DNA of 64,000 bases from Ligustrum vulgare (taxonomy: Eukaryota; Streptophyta; Magnoliopsida; Lamiales; Oleaceae), in assembly GCA_963555705.1 (NCBI GenBank), contig OY743171.1:14321352-14385351 (forward strand), read 5' to 3'. Made by a program: the position numbers and the translations under genes. Positions 11,083-24,756 of the stretch are shown here, in pieces. The notes under the pieces were generated by a model that saw nothing but the letters and a program-made list of their open reading frames with translations, did not search any database and was not told the DNA's origin. The first letter of the stretch is position 1; every line of letters starts with the position of its first letter.

Positions 11083-11455
11083 TGATGTAGGACAATCATA
11101 TTTCAAATATGATTGTTTTATCTCTTTTCTTCTTTCTTACTTGGGTTAAGATATCTTGTTTCTTTCCTATTTAGAATAGATTTCTTTTTTATTTCTTGAT
11201 TGGAATATTATTTCTTCTTTCTTTTAAATTAGGATTTTATTTCCTTCTAGGATTTTATCTTTCTTTCCTTTTAGGATTTTAGATTAATTTCCTTCTTTTA
11301 AGAAGATTAGGGAATAATTTTGTCTATACAATAAAGACTATTCCAGTTTTCAATAATCAATTAATTACAATAAAATTATATTTAGAAAATTATTCTCTAC
11401 AATTTTCAACTTTTTCATCTTCCTTCTTGCTTCCAGAATTTCAATTCCGCTCTCA
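11083..11455 (+). repeat. 3' LTR of the outer gypsy element (about 373 bp)
   Basis: It starts TGATGTAGGACAATC and ends near GCTCTCA. T-rich repeats of the TTTCTTTCTTT type fill the interior that is missing from the left LTR. The end is uncertain by about 5 bp. Confidence 0.7.
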
Positions 11456-14400
11456 CGCCACTACCTTTTCTTGCTGAAAATGACCTAATTCGCCTTAAAT
11501 TGCTACCAGTCTACCGCCGAGCTATTGCCTAGTCCATAATCCATTGCCACCGAAAGTACATGTATTTCATGGAACCTCTTCGAAATTCTACACCTCATCC
11601 CTCCTCAACTTTGATACTACCATGAAATTCCGGGAAATAAATCACGAAACCATCAATGATCTCTGTAAAAACCCTTAACCTTCCACGGAGCTACATTTGG
11701 AGGAGCGAATGGGTTTTCTTTGTCCAATATCACATTGCCATGCTTATCCTTGTGCTAACTACGCTGTTGTTGCAATGTCGCCATTAATGCCATTATTTGA
11801 CTTGTCAGCTAATTATGCATTCTCTTTGGAGGTTAATACATCCAACATTGTTGCCTTTCAAGCCTCTTGGAGGCATATCTAGGATTAACCTTTGTCTTGG
11901 TAACTACTAATGCAATGACTTTTATTGATTAAAAAAAACATGATTGGGTTGAAAAAGATAAAATGTTTTATGCCCTGTTTGGCAATCGTTATAAATAATA
12001 ATGATTGGTATTATTTGTGTTTTGTTGGTAAGATGTGTGGTTAAAAATTGGAGGTAGAAAAGATGTTTGGCTAAAAATTGGTATTGAAAATTGTGTTTAT
12101 TATAAATAAAGCTACCCGAACACAGGCTTAAACTTCATCAATCGGGAAGGTTGAGGCTGTTGAGCCCTTGTTTGAGTCCCACTCTTTAAAAATTCATTTT
12201 CTTAAACCTTATTTTCAACCACTCTCCTAGTAAAAAAATTCACATAAAAAAAAAAAAAAAAAAAATCACTATTATAAAATGTATTCTCCAAAAAATGGGA
12301 TTCATACAAATCCTTTTTATTTTAGAATACCAACGAACTTAGCCTCTGTTTGTCTTGACCCTCATTTTAAATTTCAAAAAATAGTGATATTTAGGAGAAT
12401 GTGTGGTCAAAAAATAGGGAATCTTTTATGGATTTATGTGTAATATTATTTATTGATAACTGTGTTGGAATTAATTTTATATATATGTGAGGGTTAAAAC
12501 TAATAGTTTAATTGGAGAAGCTAAAAAAAAAAAAATTCTAAAGCCCTGTTTAATACATCTTATTTTCCATGGAATGGAAAATTTAGGCACATATTCCACC
12601 TTTTGTTGTGCTTGATTGCAAAAAATTTCTAGGCAATTTGTTTTCCATTTTGATGGCACTTGATGTGATTTGTCTTGTTTTCAATGAATAGGTTTTCCCA
12701 CCTATTTGGTGGAAAACATTTTGACTTTAATTTTTTTAGGATTAATATTGGTATTTTTCAAGTGCAAATGAGTCAAAAAAAAATTAAAAAATATGATTAA
12801 AATAACTCAATTTTGCCAAGTTTTCCATGTAAAATAATGTCAATCAAACAATAAAATTTTGAAATTTTGAAATTTTTTACCTAGAAAATTAATCTAATCA
12901 AACATGTCCAATTTATATTTTCCAGAAATTATTTCCATGAATCCAATTCCCCTTAAAACATTTTCTTTCCATCCATTTTTTTATTATCACAATCAAACTA
13001 ACCCTAAGAAACTACCATTTTGCGGCTTCTCAAGATTTGTTGTCAAACTTTGTAACTTCTTCGACGATCTTATAAGTAATTAAACACCAGAAATAGCTTT
13101 GATTATCCGACAATCAGAAGTTGGGAACTCTAAAAGCAATCCTAATTGTGACATTAAAGGGGAATGAAAATTTAGAATATAGATTGTCATGTGATTTATC
13201 AAAGAAGAAGTTGTGAGAACTACCACTCAATAAAAATGTTTCGGCACTGAAACGGTGGATATAAGGGACGGTGTAACATCTAACAAATGTCTATTTTTCC
13301 TCTCAAAACACAATTTTGTTGCGGTGTATCGAAAGAGGAGAACCGATGAACAAATTTCTTAAAGCAAATTCCTACAGAGAAAAAAAAATGTCTCCTTCCT
13401 ATTGTTAGTTCTTAAAACGTGAAGTTGTGCTTTAAATTTGATTATCTACCAAGAATAAAAAACTGCAAGGGTTCTTTCGACCTTGGATAGGCTAAAGAAA
13501 ACATATGTGATCATCGAATGAAGCAAAGAAACTGTCATGCTACCAAATATTAATAATGGAGGGAGACCCAAAATATCTCTATTGAGCGGGAAATTGTTTA
13601 GCTCAGACTGGTTGGCAGGAGCGATGCCAGGAATTGAAATCAGTGGGGGCAGATTTGGTATTCATCCAAAACAGGTTAGCTACTCTAGTAGGGACCAATG
13701 AGAGTAATGGTATAGATGAAATTTTTTCATATTCAAAGCAAAACTATTTCGTAACTAGAGAGTCAGATGAAAAATAATAGTGTTGATTATGCGGAGGTGG
13801 ATAAAAGAGAGTTTCAAAAATATAAAATTCTTTCCAAAATCCTATTATTGTTTTATTTGAGATACTAAGCTTTCTCATAAATAGGAGGAATCCATAAAGT
13901 GTCATTGTTTAAAAATTAAGATATGGGGATACATTTAAAAATGGTCTTAAAATCAATTTAAATTTATAGCCAAAATAAAGTTTAAAAAAAAAAAAAGAAA
14001 TTGAAGAAAAATCTATTTCAATGTCTTATATTATTTAAGAACAATATCAATTGTCCGAGTGCAAAATCAAGGGTTCGATCCATATCAAGTGTCAATATCC
14101 ATGTCTTGTCGACACGGGTACTTCTCAATTTTTTGAGAGTTCGAGCATCATAGGCAACAAAACCAATGTTTTAAAACTTAGGTTAATTATTTTCTGGGAA
14201 AAGGAGGATCGAGATTCAGAATATTAAATTGAAGTCAAGCTAGATGTCAAAAATAACAAATAAAATCAAATAACTTGTTAAATTTAGATCTTGTTTTCAT
14301 GTAATTATGATTTTATAATTTAATCAAAGTCAAACTTTTAATTTTAACCACACGTTTTGTAAGACAAGCAACTATTTTCCACTTATTCACTGCTCATTTC

Positions 14401-15085
14401 TACCAGTTTATAATTTCAACAACTTATACTGAAACGCAAACAAGCACTCATGTTCTAAAATTCATAGAAATGGAGATTTGGCCTAATTTATAAGAAAAAT
14501 GATAAATCTTATAATACACATTAATTAGGGAAAATCTTCTAAACTCTTATAATAACACATTGAATCTAGTATAACACTTTACGTTCAACAATGAATTTGG
14601 GAAAGAGTTAGCCAATTAGGATCAAGTTTTATTTCGAAAGGGTCTTCTTTATTTTTAGAAGAAGAAAAATAGATTCAAAAAAAAAGGAACGAAATATTTT
14701 AAATACTTATTATAATCGATGAAATCACTTTTTTTATTCACAGACTTCGTGGGACCCACAAATACTACTCATTTTTCTACCACTAATTTCTATCTGATTA
14801 TAATTTAAACAAATTATAAAATCCATAACATGCTTTAAATGGAACTATAAATGTTAACGCTGTATAGGTACATGCCTCTTTTTCTCGTGAAGCAGTCGGA
14901 ATTATTTGTAATAAGATATTGGCTAGAATTGGACGTATAAATAAATTTCCATTTATCACTTTGATCTTACAAGTAATATATGTAAAATAATATTTGAAAA
15001 ACTTATGATGTGATTTGTTGCTCTTGAATCAATAATCAAAGGGGCTCTCTTTCTAATTAAACACTCAAGGCCGTGAAGAATTTTA
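11456..15085. other. Gene-poor region with MITE fragments
   Basis: No coding region could be supported on either strand, and no exon of the ILR1-like gene downstream was found here. The DNA is AT-rich with many short A or T runs. A likely MITE lies at 11971-12127, and a weaker inverted-repeat candidate spans roughly 12541-13005 (left end CCCTGTTTAAT, right end complementary with mismatches). Confidence 0.5.
11971..12127. mobile_element. Tourist-like MITE (about 157 bp)
   Basis: The ends are GCCCTGTTTGG at the left and the complement of GCCTGTGTTCGG at the right, continuing into matching ATAAATAAT-type subterminal sequence. TTA flanks both sides (11968-11970 and 12128-12130), the 3-bp duplication of PIF/Harbinger elements. 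The TIR match is imperfect. Confidence 0.55.
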
Positions 15086-16046
15086 GGTGGTGCTCTGTTT
15101 GTATTTTATTTTGTATTTTTATTTTCGAAAATGTTTTATGTTTCCTGTTTTTATTTTTGTTTTCAAATTTGCTGAAAACGCGTTTGGTTTGTTATTTTTT
15201 AAAACTGTTTTTGAAACTGAAAAACACGTTCTGTTTGAAATTTTGCAGAATACTACTTAAATTATTTTTAATTAATTTGCTTGCAGAATACTACTGGCTC
15301 GAACTCAAATCTCCTTTCACAATAGACTGAAAACATAGTTACCTGCAACACACTAATATGAGCACTAAGAATCTATATTAACATAGTTTGGTCAGGTTCG
15401 GAATTTGAGGAAGCTTTGGTTCTATTAAAATTCAGAAAATGAAAGTTCTTTAAAAATCATCAGAGTCCATTTATCGAGTCATTTTTTGAAATATAAGCCT
15501 CTGTTCGGAGGCAGCGTTTTTTTTGGGTTTTTAAACACTGCAATTTCCAATACAATTTTTTAATCACATCTTTTCTCTCTCCAATTTTCTACCCTCCAAT
15601 CATCTCGAGATACGTGAAAAAATCAAAAAATCTTTTTTTTTTTTTTTTGGGCAGAAACGCCTCCGAACAAAGGTTAAGTTATATAGCAACAAGAATTCCC
15701 ACTTAATTTTTTTTGTAATTTTGATATTGAATTCAATGAAACTTTATTTTAGACTTAGTTCCAAGTTAAGATAATTCCAAAAAAAAATTATTTAGACTTA
15801 GTTCCAAGTAAGGATAATTCTATATATATAAAAAAAAAAAAACGCGTTTTTTGCGTTTTGAATATTTTTTATTCAAATACACTTAAAACACTCAAAATGA
15901 GGTTTCGAGCATTTTGCGTTTTGTGTATAAATTTTTTTTTTTTTTTTTTCAAAATGCGTTTTCAAAATTGGTAAAGAGAACGTGTTTTTAGTATTTTCGA
16001 AAATAAAAATAGAAAACGACCTCAAAACAACAAAGAGAACAGGGCC
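15086..16046. mobile_element. PIF/Harbinger-like non-autonomous element, copy 1
   Basis: It is flanked by TTA (15083-15085 and 16047-16049). The left end GGTGGTGCTCTGTTTG and the right end CAAAGAGAACAGGGCC form imperfect inverted repeats, and the subterminal regions are rich in AAAACG/CGTTTT. The left 150 bp clearly resembles the inverted right end of 19453-20440, so the two are one family. A smaller MITE (15497-15674) is nested inside, and a roughly 80-bp direct repeat (around TTAGACTTAGTTCCAAGT) sits near 15740-15825. Confidence 0.65.
15497..15674. mobile_element. Tourist-like MITE nested in the larger element (178 bp)
   Basis: Ends GCCTCTGTTCGGAGGC and the complement of ACCTTTGTTCGGAGGC form 16-bp TIRs with two mismatches. 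TAA flanks both sides (15494-15496 and 15675-15677). It has a T-rich interior and no coding capacity. Confidence 0.72.
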
Positions 16047-16974
16047 TTACTTTTTGGGTTAAAGAGAAAAAGGTTGAAGGGGTTAGGTTAGCTTTAAATT
16101 GATTTATAAATGTTTGGTCCTCAAGTGTTGGTTGGTTGTCCATCCTGTGGTAACAATTATTTCTTTCAGTTTAATTGGTATTTCTCCTAGCTTTAGGCTT
16201 ACAATGAAACTTCCAACATGCCTCTCTCGAAGAATTTGAGGAAGTTGTGAAGTAATGAGTTTCGTATCATGAGCCCCTGTTTGGCCAAGGAGATTTTAAA
16301 CAATTTTCCTCAAAAACTCATTTTCAACCACACATTTTTGTAGGACCCATCACTTTCACACTTTCAACCTATTTTCAACCACATTTTCTCCCAAAAATTC
16401 AATTATCTTCCAATTTCTCCTACACCTAAACGAATGATTAATCATTTGAATGGCGTATTTTTGTCAAATTTTCTTGATTTTCAAGCATCCATATTGGTAA
16501 AGCAGCAAGAAGACCATTTTGGAAGCACAGTATATAACTCATTAATGCATAAAACATTTGAAAGCAATTAACGATCATAAATTCCAATTTCGGCAAGAAT
16601 ACCACTTTTTGCCTCCACCCTTGAGAGTTGGGATTCACACAAACATGCCTTCTTAATAAATATTTTCCTACTTACTGTTAAATTTTGTTTGTTTGATCAT
16701 ATTTTGCACTTGCCCGGGTAAAGATTGAATTAAAACAATTGAAAATGTCAGGATAAATATCATGGAAAAGGTGAATCCTTATTATTTGATACTATTGCAA
16801 TAAATTAAAAATAATTTAACGATTGGAGGACAAGGAGGGGTGTCACTAATTGTTTTTTAATCCTCTAATAGGGTTCATGGTACCCAAATATTTATGCTTT
16901 ATCTGATATCTAATGACATAGTTAGCAACAGCTATATTCTCTTGTGCATGAAAAGTTTTTTCTTGTGTATTTAG
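16047..16974. other. Intergenic or intronic sequence before the ILR1-like exons, with a MITE
   Basis: A MITE-like block spans about 16270-16432, opening with CCCCTGTTTGGCCAAGGAG and carrying the TTTTCAACCACA motif shared by several elements in this window. No exon is recognisable. The last bases (TTTAG at 16970-16974) form the splice acceptor of the first visible exon. Confidence 0.5.
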
Positions 16975-19034
16975 GGTACTGTTGTGTTGGTTTTCCAACC
17001 AGCCGAGGAGGGATGCGGCGGAGCAAAGAAAATGCTTGATATTGGGATACTGGAGAATATTGAGGCGATTTTTGGATTGCATGTATCTTCTAGTTATCCA
17101 TTTGGCATGGTTGCCACAAGGCCAGGCCCCATTCTGGCTGGCAGTGGTTTATTCGATGCAGTAATTACTGGGAAAGGAGGTCATGCGGCCGTTCCACAAC
17201 ATACTATAGACCCCATTTTAGCTGCTTCAAACATAATTGTTAGTTTACAACATATTGTATCTCGGGAAGCTGATCCCTTGGATTCACAGGTACTTGTGTA
17301 CGCATTATTGGCAATTTATGGAAGTTTCATTTCTAAAGCTAAAACTTATTGGTCGATGGAACTTAGTCTACCATATTAAAACAGAAAATCTATCATAAGT
17401 CTCCATTTCTCAATGTGAGCTAATATATAACTTTTATTACAGAATTATGATATATGTACAATCATTTTGTACAATTTAACGTACAACTCATGATGTGGGA
17501 TATTGTGGTGTGATGATTTTGAAAATGATGTGATGTGTAAATCAACAGGATTGTGCCAACGAGGATTGTAAGTTAAAAGTTGTAAGAACGTGTTGTACAT
17601 GTATCATAACTCTTTATTATATATAATTGTTTCAGGTATTTCGGGAAAATTGTTCAGTGTTGACACTATTTTCCATTTAAACAAGTGCTTCCTCATAGTA
17701 CCAAGTGTTTCCCTTTACATATTATGCACTTTTCCTAGACCTCCTCAGAAGACTACTGTGACTGTTGTAGATAACCAGTTATTTTGTTGACTCTTAAAGG
17801 AGGCCCCTTCTGAATTTATTGTTCTAAGATTATAATGCCATTCAGACCATTGATGCTTAGCACCCATCTAGCTGTCAATTAGTTGATTGGACACTTAAAT
17901 ATGACTCATATATCTTCATTTAAGATGTTCAGTCATTTAAGGACACGAGCTTAGTATCAGTAGGGCTGAATAGCATTACTCTTTTTTTAACTGTTAAAGA
18001 TGTGAATTGATGATCTGACAGGTAGTCACAGTTACTAAATTTCAAGGTGGTGGTGCATTTAATGTTATTCCCAATGCAGTTACTATCGGTGGAACTTTTA
18101 GGGCATTTTCTAAAGAAAGTTTTATACAACTCAAACAGCGTATTGAAGAGGTAAATTTTCCGATTTTGTTTATTTTGGAGCTTTGTTGGCTCCATGAATT
18201 TGCATTAACTTCGAGTTGTTTGTTCTCTTATCTACTCATCCTGTATTTCACATGCGCAGAGAAATACTATTGCTTTTAAATTATTGGTATTTGATAATCA
18301 CACCACTTTGGTTATGTATGTGGGGGCTATATTGCACTATTGGTCCCTAATCTATTGCTTTATTAGCAAGTTGGTCCCCAACCGTCTACATCTATGTTAA
18401 ATTGTCTTGTGACCCTAACCTGTTCTACATCATGGAGCTAGATTTTGATTCAAGGTTTGGTTTGTTTTCGACAAATTTGAAGTAAGGCATGTTTCTATAA
18501 TGGTCATGCGTCAAGCTAACAAGGACTTGGATAGTTCCAGACCAATTTGGTACTCGGATACTAAATTGGAGGCCAATAATGCAATTTTCCCTCGTGGAAA
18601 TTGATACCCTGAAATACAATTTACAGGTCATCCCCCTCCAAGCTTCTGTACAAAGGTGCAATGCAACTGTGAACTTTAACACAAATGAGAAGCCCTTCTA
18701 CCCAGTAACGGTGAATAGCGTAGATTTGCACGAGCATTTCCTGGAAATTGCTGGGAATATGATGGGTGGCAAGAACATCATAGAGATGCAGCCGATTATG
18801 GGAGCTGAAGACTTCTCATTCTTCGCTGAGGCAATCCCGGGATACTTCTACTATGTCGGGATGATGAATGAGACTCAAGGACGATTAGAATCAGGCCATT
18901 CCCCATACTTCAAAGTAAACGAAGATGTACTTCCTTATGGTGCTGCTTTACATGCATCATTGGCTGTAACGTACATTATTGAACATCATTCTCAAGTGAC
19001 TACACAGAAGGGAAGTTCTCATGATGAACTGTAA
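16975..19034 (+). pseudogene. IAA-amino acid hydrolase ILR1-like, last three exons only
   Basis: Three exons join in phase 0: 16975-17289, 18022-18150 and 18627-19034, all with AG/GT borders, giving 283 open codons. The product matches the ILL/IAR3 group of M20D amidohydrolases, which release free auxin from IAA-amino acid conjugates in the endoplasmic reticulum. Seen: the metal-bridging QPAEEG motif, the FGLHV histidine, the [13 protein letters not shown] dimerisation-domain signature, MGAEDFSFF, the late HSPYF histidine, and a C-terminal HDEL retention signal. Family members have about 440 residues. The N-terminal 150 or so (signal peptide and the CGHD metal site) are missing from at least the 5 kb upstream. 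It is either a truncated gene or one with a very long intron; as seen it lacks metal ligands needed for catalysis. Confidence 0.85.
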
Positions 19035-19452
19035 TTCCAATTTTAGGGGAAGATGCATACCAGTTTGTTTCTTTCTTGAAGCTTACACGTGCAAAACTGT
19101 GCATGTACTAGATGTTCATATGTAACTTAAATTCTCATTGCAAGCTTTATGTTTAGATTTATAATATACCTTTTCAATTTCTTATTAGAATTTAGAAGAT
19201 CTCTGGCCAAGCTTAAAAAGTTCTTTTTTGACTGTCAATTTGTTTGGCAACCCGTTTTATAACGGTTGTTCATAGATAAGACGTAACAATATTATGATGA
19301 AAAAATGATAGATAGAAATATTTGACTAACTAAAATTATTGACTTTTCATTAAAATTGTCCAATGAAATATTATTACATGTCATTTGCAAACAAAATTCA
19401 TAAATAAGCCTCTATTTAGCGATTGACTTATGTTTATAAACAGAGAATTTAA
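19035..19452 (+). other. 3' flank of the ILR1-like fragment
   Basis: AT-rich sequence with possible polyadenylation context (AATATA and TTATAATATACC around 19158-19170). No further gene is visible before the transposon at 19453. Confidence 0.4.
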
Positions 19453-20440
19453 GGCTGCGTTCTCTTTGGCGTTTTCCAGCCGTTTTTCGTTTTCCATTTC
19501 CGAAAACGTGGAAAACGCGTTCTCTTACGTCGTTTTCGGAAAAAAATTTCGAAAACGTTTTCAAAATTTGTAAAGGAAATGGAAAACGTGAAAATCACGT
19601 TTTCCGCGTTTTCCGAATTTTTTGCCTTGTACGCGGAAAACGCTCGTTTTCCACTTAAAAAAAATTAATAATAATAATTAAAAAATTTAAAAATTTTGAA
19701 ATTTGTCAAAATTTATCATTTTTAATTGCATTATTGGTCCCCAATTTTCAAAACTTGTCATTTTAATCCTCAAATTTTGAAATTTCTTTCGAAAATATCC
19801 TAATTTATTTACAACTTAAGTCCCTCAACTTCAGATTTTGTTGCACATTAGTTCACAAATTTTACTTTTCTTTCAATTTAGTCCTTTTCGTATTTGCTTT
19901 ATAGGTCATGTGCTTAATTATTAAACATTTCTTTTTTACTTTTGTATTGTAGACACTTATTTTGTAAGGGCATAATTAATTAACGTAAATTGATTTTTGC
20001 AAATTTTATTGAAACTTAAATTTTAAACGTTATGAGTGCTTACTAGAAGGATGTATCTATATAAAGTATTAAATGGAACGATTACTTTAGAAGGGAAAAT
20101 TACTACTCAAATGTTGAACGATTACTTTAGAAGGGCAACATGAATTTTTGAACTTTTTTGGTATAACCAAATTGTGTGATAGGGGTTATTTTATTTATTT
20201 TTGTTGTGTAACTCAAAATATGATATTTTTATTTCATTTATATTTACAAACAATATGAAATAATTTTCTTCAAAATTTTAAACAGAATGCGTTTTCCAGC
20301 TTTTCATTTTCGAAAACAGTTTTCAGAAATAACAAACCAAACACGTTTTCAGCAATTTCGAAAAAAGTCACAGAAAATGAAAAATAGAAAACATTTTCGA
20401 AAATGAAAACAGGAAACTAAAATACAAAGAGAACGCAGCC
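19453..20440. mobile_element. PIF/Harbinger-like non-autonomous element, copy 2 (988 bp)
   Basis: 16-bp near-perfect TIRs GGCTGCGTTCTCTTTG and its complement with one mismatch are flanked by TAA on both sides (19450-19452 and 20441-20443). Subterminal sequence is packed with GGAAAACG/CGTTTTCC units in both directions, so each end can fold on itself. No transposase frame is visible. It is the same family as 15086-16046. Confidence 0.82.
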
Positions 20441-21038
20441 TAAAGTTTTTTGAAATAAAATGTGTAGTTTAAAAGTGATTTCGAAAAAATAAGTTGTTAA
20501 AAATTGATTTGGGAATAATGTATAGGAAAAAATACTTGTCTATAAATAAGTTAACCAAACACTTACCAACATTTGTGGAACAGAGCCAGAATTTGTATCT
20601 CACCCCTCCATTGAAGATACACTGACAACTTCAAGTTATTGATGAGTTTGACATCCCAAATATTAAAATTGGATTTATGTGGAAAAAATTAAGATCCCTG
20701 GGACGAACAGGTCAAGTCGAATTTCAAAATTTATTGACTTCAAGTTGAGCTAGATATCAATCGCGCAACAGAAGAAACAACTAAACAAGCAAAAGATTTG
20801 CTCACATCTTCCATCTAGAAACCGTCACCAAATATATTCAAGCTTAGAGCACGAGGACAATGAAATAGAATGATCATCCAGATTCCCAAATTAAAGAACC
20901 CAAGTGATTGTAAGGTAATGGTGTCTAACCAACAATCAAAATCCAAAATGGCTGTTTAACATGGTACTAACAAAACTACAACGAGACAACAAAAAAACAA
21001 TTAATCCATGTTTCTAAGAACTATCGATGCCCTTCAAT
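20441..21038. other. 3' flank of RPS30; nothing else recognised
   Basis: This lies downstream of the RPS30 stop codon in that gene's orientation and should contain its 3' UTR and polyadenylation region. No other coding signal is visible. Confidence 0.45.
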
Positions 21039-22571
<1,533 letters not shown>

Positions 22572-22760
22572 GATTGATTTTTTCTGAGTTGCCCGAAGCA
22601 GAGAGAGAAGCCGATGGGAAGAACGGAGCTGTAGGTGAGGATTTTCAGAACTAGGGTTTTTCGGAATTTATATGTTTCAAATGGGCTGGATCTTGAAACA
22701 AACTCAATTTGAATTTCGGCCTAATAAGCCTAACAATAAATAGCCCAAAGAGTAGAGAAT
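22572..22760 (-). promoter_or_regulatory. RPS30 promoter: telo-box and site II motifs
   Basis: On the minus strand a telo-box AAACCCTA (22652-22659) lies about 81 bp upstream of the ATG. TGGGCT/AGCCCA site II cores lie at 22682-22687 (plus strand) and 22742-22747 (minus strand). This pairing is the known signature of plant ribosomal-protein promoters, where TCP-type and telo-box-binding factors couple expression to growth. The exact transcription start is not visible. Confidence 0.75.
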
Positions 22761-23614
22761 AGAAGGGTTAAGTACAATGGTTAATTGCACCCTGTACTTC
22801 ATTTTTTGGCTCAATTAACAAAATATTATCTAAAGGAAAAAAATTTGAAAATTACGTTGTCTTTTTCCCCAAAGCCAAATCGTCATTGCTGCATCACCTT
22901 CATCCGCTAGACTAACCGCACAACCACAAGCCACTACCCGCACCGAACCACCACCACCACCACCACTTCATCAAATAAATCTGCTGCACCACTGCCGGAG
23001 AGGGGACGAAGACTGCGACTGTGAAGGCGAGCGAAGATGACGAGGAATCAAACTTTCCTCGCACAATCTTCTGTAACTACTGTTATTGCCCGATTTTAAG
23101 CATTATCGTCTCTGAATGATTGGCACATGTAGTGCAAGTGGTGTGGTGGTGGTGAGTGGGGGTGGTGATGCTTGTGTACGGTGCGATGGTTGCCAACTGT
23201 GGCAAAGAGGGGTTGTGGTGACGTCGTGGTGATATGCTGGTGGAGGTGATGGTGATGGTGGTTGTTGGGATTGGGGTGGCAACGTCGGTGAGGTGGGTAG
23301 TGGGGTTGGTAGTATCACCGGTGGAGTCCTTCATCGTCATATTAGAGAAAGTATCATAATCAAAGTATAAAGTTTCAAGTTGTGATACTACAATTTCATC
23401 CAAAGTATCATAAAAATTTGATAAAGTTTCAAGTTATGATACCAAAATTTTGAAAGTATCACGACATGATACTTGATCAAAACAATATTTTTCCAAAAAA
23501 AAAAAAAATAGTTGAAGTATTTTTCAATTTTTTTTTTAAATGTAATAAATTTCAATTATGATACAAAAAGTAAGGTATTTGTGCAAAGGCCCCTAAGTAC
23601 AATCCCAAATACAA
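22761..23614. other. Low-complexity CCA/GGT-rich intergenic DNA
   Basis: (CCA)n-like repeats occur at 22940-22970 and GGT/GTG-rich sequence at 23140-23320. A motif AAGT(T/A)TCA-(A/T)GATAC is repeated several times at 23340-23470. Long apparent frames here are products of the triplet repeats, with no supporting domain. Confidence 0.5.
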
Positions 23615-23829
23615 GGGATAATTAGGCTCTACACTAGTTCTTACTATCTTCATTAGATAATTACCAATTTTTCATAGTATTTAGAATTATACATGATTGT
23701 TCTTTCTCTCTCCTCTCTCCCTTCAATCCAGTGAATAAGCATTTCCCTATCTTCCATCCATCTCTTCAATCTTACCTAAAATCAGAATCCCTCTCTCTCA
23801 TGTATCTAATTGAAGGAAATTTCCATTTC

Positions 23830-24756
23830 TGACGCGATTCCAGTCGGGGAATCTCGTTGAACACGCGGAATAACAATAATTAAAACCTAGGAAAGATCTA
23901 AATCAGATCGACACAAGACAAACAACGAAAAATAAGGATAGAACGACGGTAAAGCCTTGACCCGACAATCACGACGCAATTTATGACGATGCGGATTGAA
24001 GAACCAAGATTGGTGAACGCCACAAGGACTTGTCAATTTCCTTGATAAGTATCGAATTTGGAAACGCCACAAATACTCTTGCGAATATTTGATAAGTTTG
24101 CTGGAAGAACGCCACAAAGATCGGATCTTTGATAAGTTCAAGAAAAAAGGAATAAACTCAACCTCTCAATTTTGGAGAATCCTCTCACAAATTTTATTAA
24201 TCAACTCAAACTTGTCTGTCTTTACAATGAATGGAAAAAGCGTATAAATAAGAAAAAATAACCTAGTATCTAATTTACTCAAAATAGAATTCTAAATAAA
24301 CTAAAATTCTAAAATAGGAAAATAACCTAAAATAATAAAAGGAAACAAAATAATTGGTAAAATTCCGGAAAATCTGGAATCCTGAATTACGGCCGTGAAT
24401 ATATAGCTTACGGCCGTAATGAACATTCTGTCTCAATCTTCAATTAGCTGTTACGGCCGTGATCAACATGTTACGGCTGTAAAATATTTCAATTTCAGTT
24501 TTACGGCCGTGAGGAATATCTTACGGCCATAATAAGCGTTCTGCCTGTTTTTGCCTGAAGAATGTTACGGCCGTAAAAATGAAGGTTACGGCCGTGAATC
24601 ACGTTCTGCCTTATTGTTTGATTTCCTGCCTCGGCTCGATCCTTTCGCCTTCTCGGCTCGACACCAACACGGAACTTGCTCCGTTTTGCACGTAGATCAC
24701 TGTCATACTGCCGATGGCTCGACTTCGCCCCTCGATGCCTGGTCCGGATCACATCA
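23830..24756. mobile_element. Solo LTR (927 bp) with TSD ATTTC
   Basis: It starts TGACGCGATTCC and ends GATCACATCA (TG...CA). ATTTC flanks both sides (23825-23829 and 24757-24761). No internal region, primer site or second LTR is present, so the element was reduced to one LTR by recombination. It carries a block of paired ACGGCCGT palindromes (24387-24595) and repeated AACGCCACAAA(G/T) motifs at 24063-24120. Confidence 0.8.
24387..24595. repeat. Eight TTACGGCCGT sites in four pairs
   Basis: Sites start at 24387, 24408, 24451, 24471, 24501, 24521, 24565 and 24586. Six are exact TTACGGCCGT; 24471 reads GGCTGT and 24521 reads GGCCAT. Within-pair spacing is 20-21 bp. The two halves repeat with a 114-bp period (24387 to 24501, 24451 to 24565), so the block is a tandem duplication that kept the paired geometry. 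The core ACGGCCGT is its own reverse complement. Confidence 0.9.

Larger units (their letters stand above)
3029..11455 (+). mobile_element. Old Ty3/gypsy retrotransposon hosting a nested chromovirus
   Basis: Related LTRs lie at 3029-3151 and 11083-11455, both opening with TGATGTAGGA-AATCATAT. A Met-tRNA primer site follows the left LTR, and a purine-rich tract (11071-11082) precedes the right LTR, so the element runs on the plus strand. Only a protease remnant of gag-pol is recognisable. It is interrupted by the minus-strand chromovirus at 4318-10688 and a small duplication beside it. I found no target-site duplication, and the left LTR lacks about 250 bp of interior sequence, so this is an old, internally deleted copy. 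Confidence 0.75.

Noticed and set aside
23083..23403. Thr/Pro/His-rich frames on the minus strand
   Set aside because: These are translations of a GGT/GTG-rich low-complexity tract.
24387..24595. Regular short repeats resembling a CRISPR array
   Set aside because: Spacers are not uniform, the repeats are 10-bp palindromes within a solo LTR, and the context is plant nuclear DNA.
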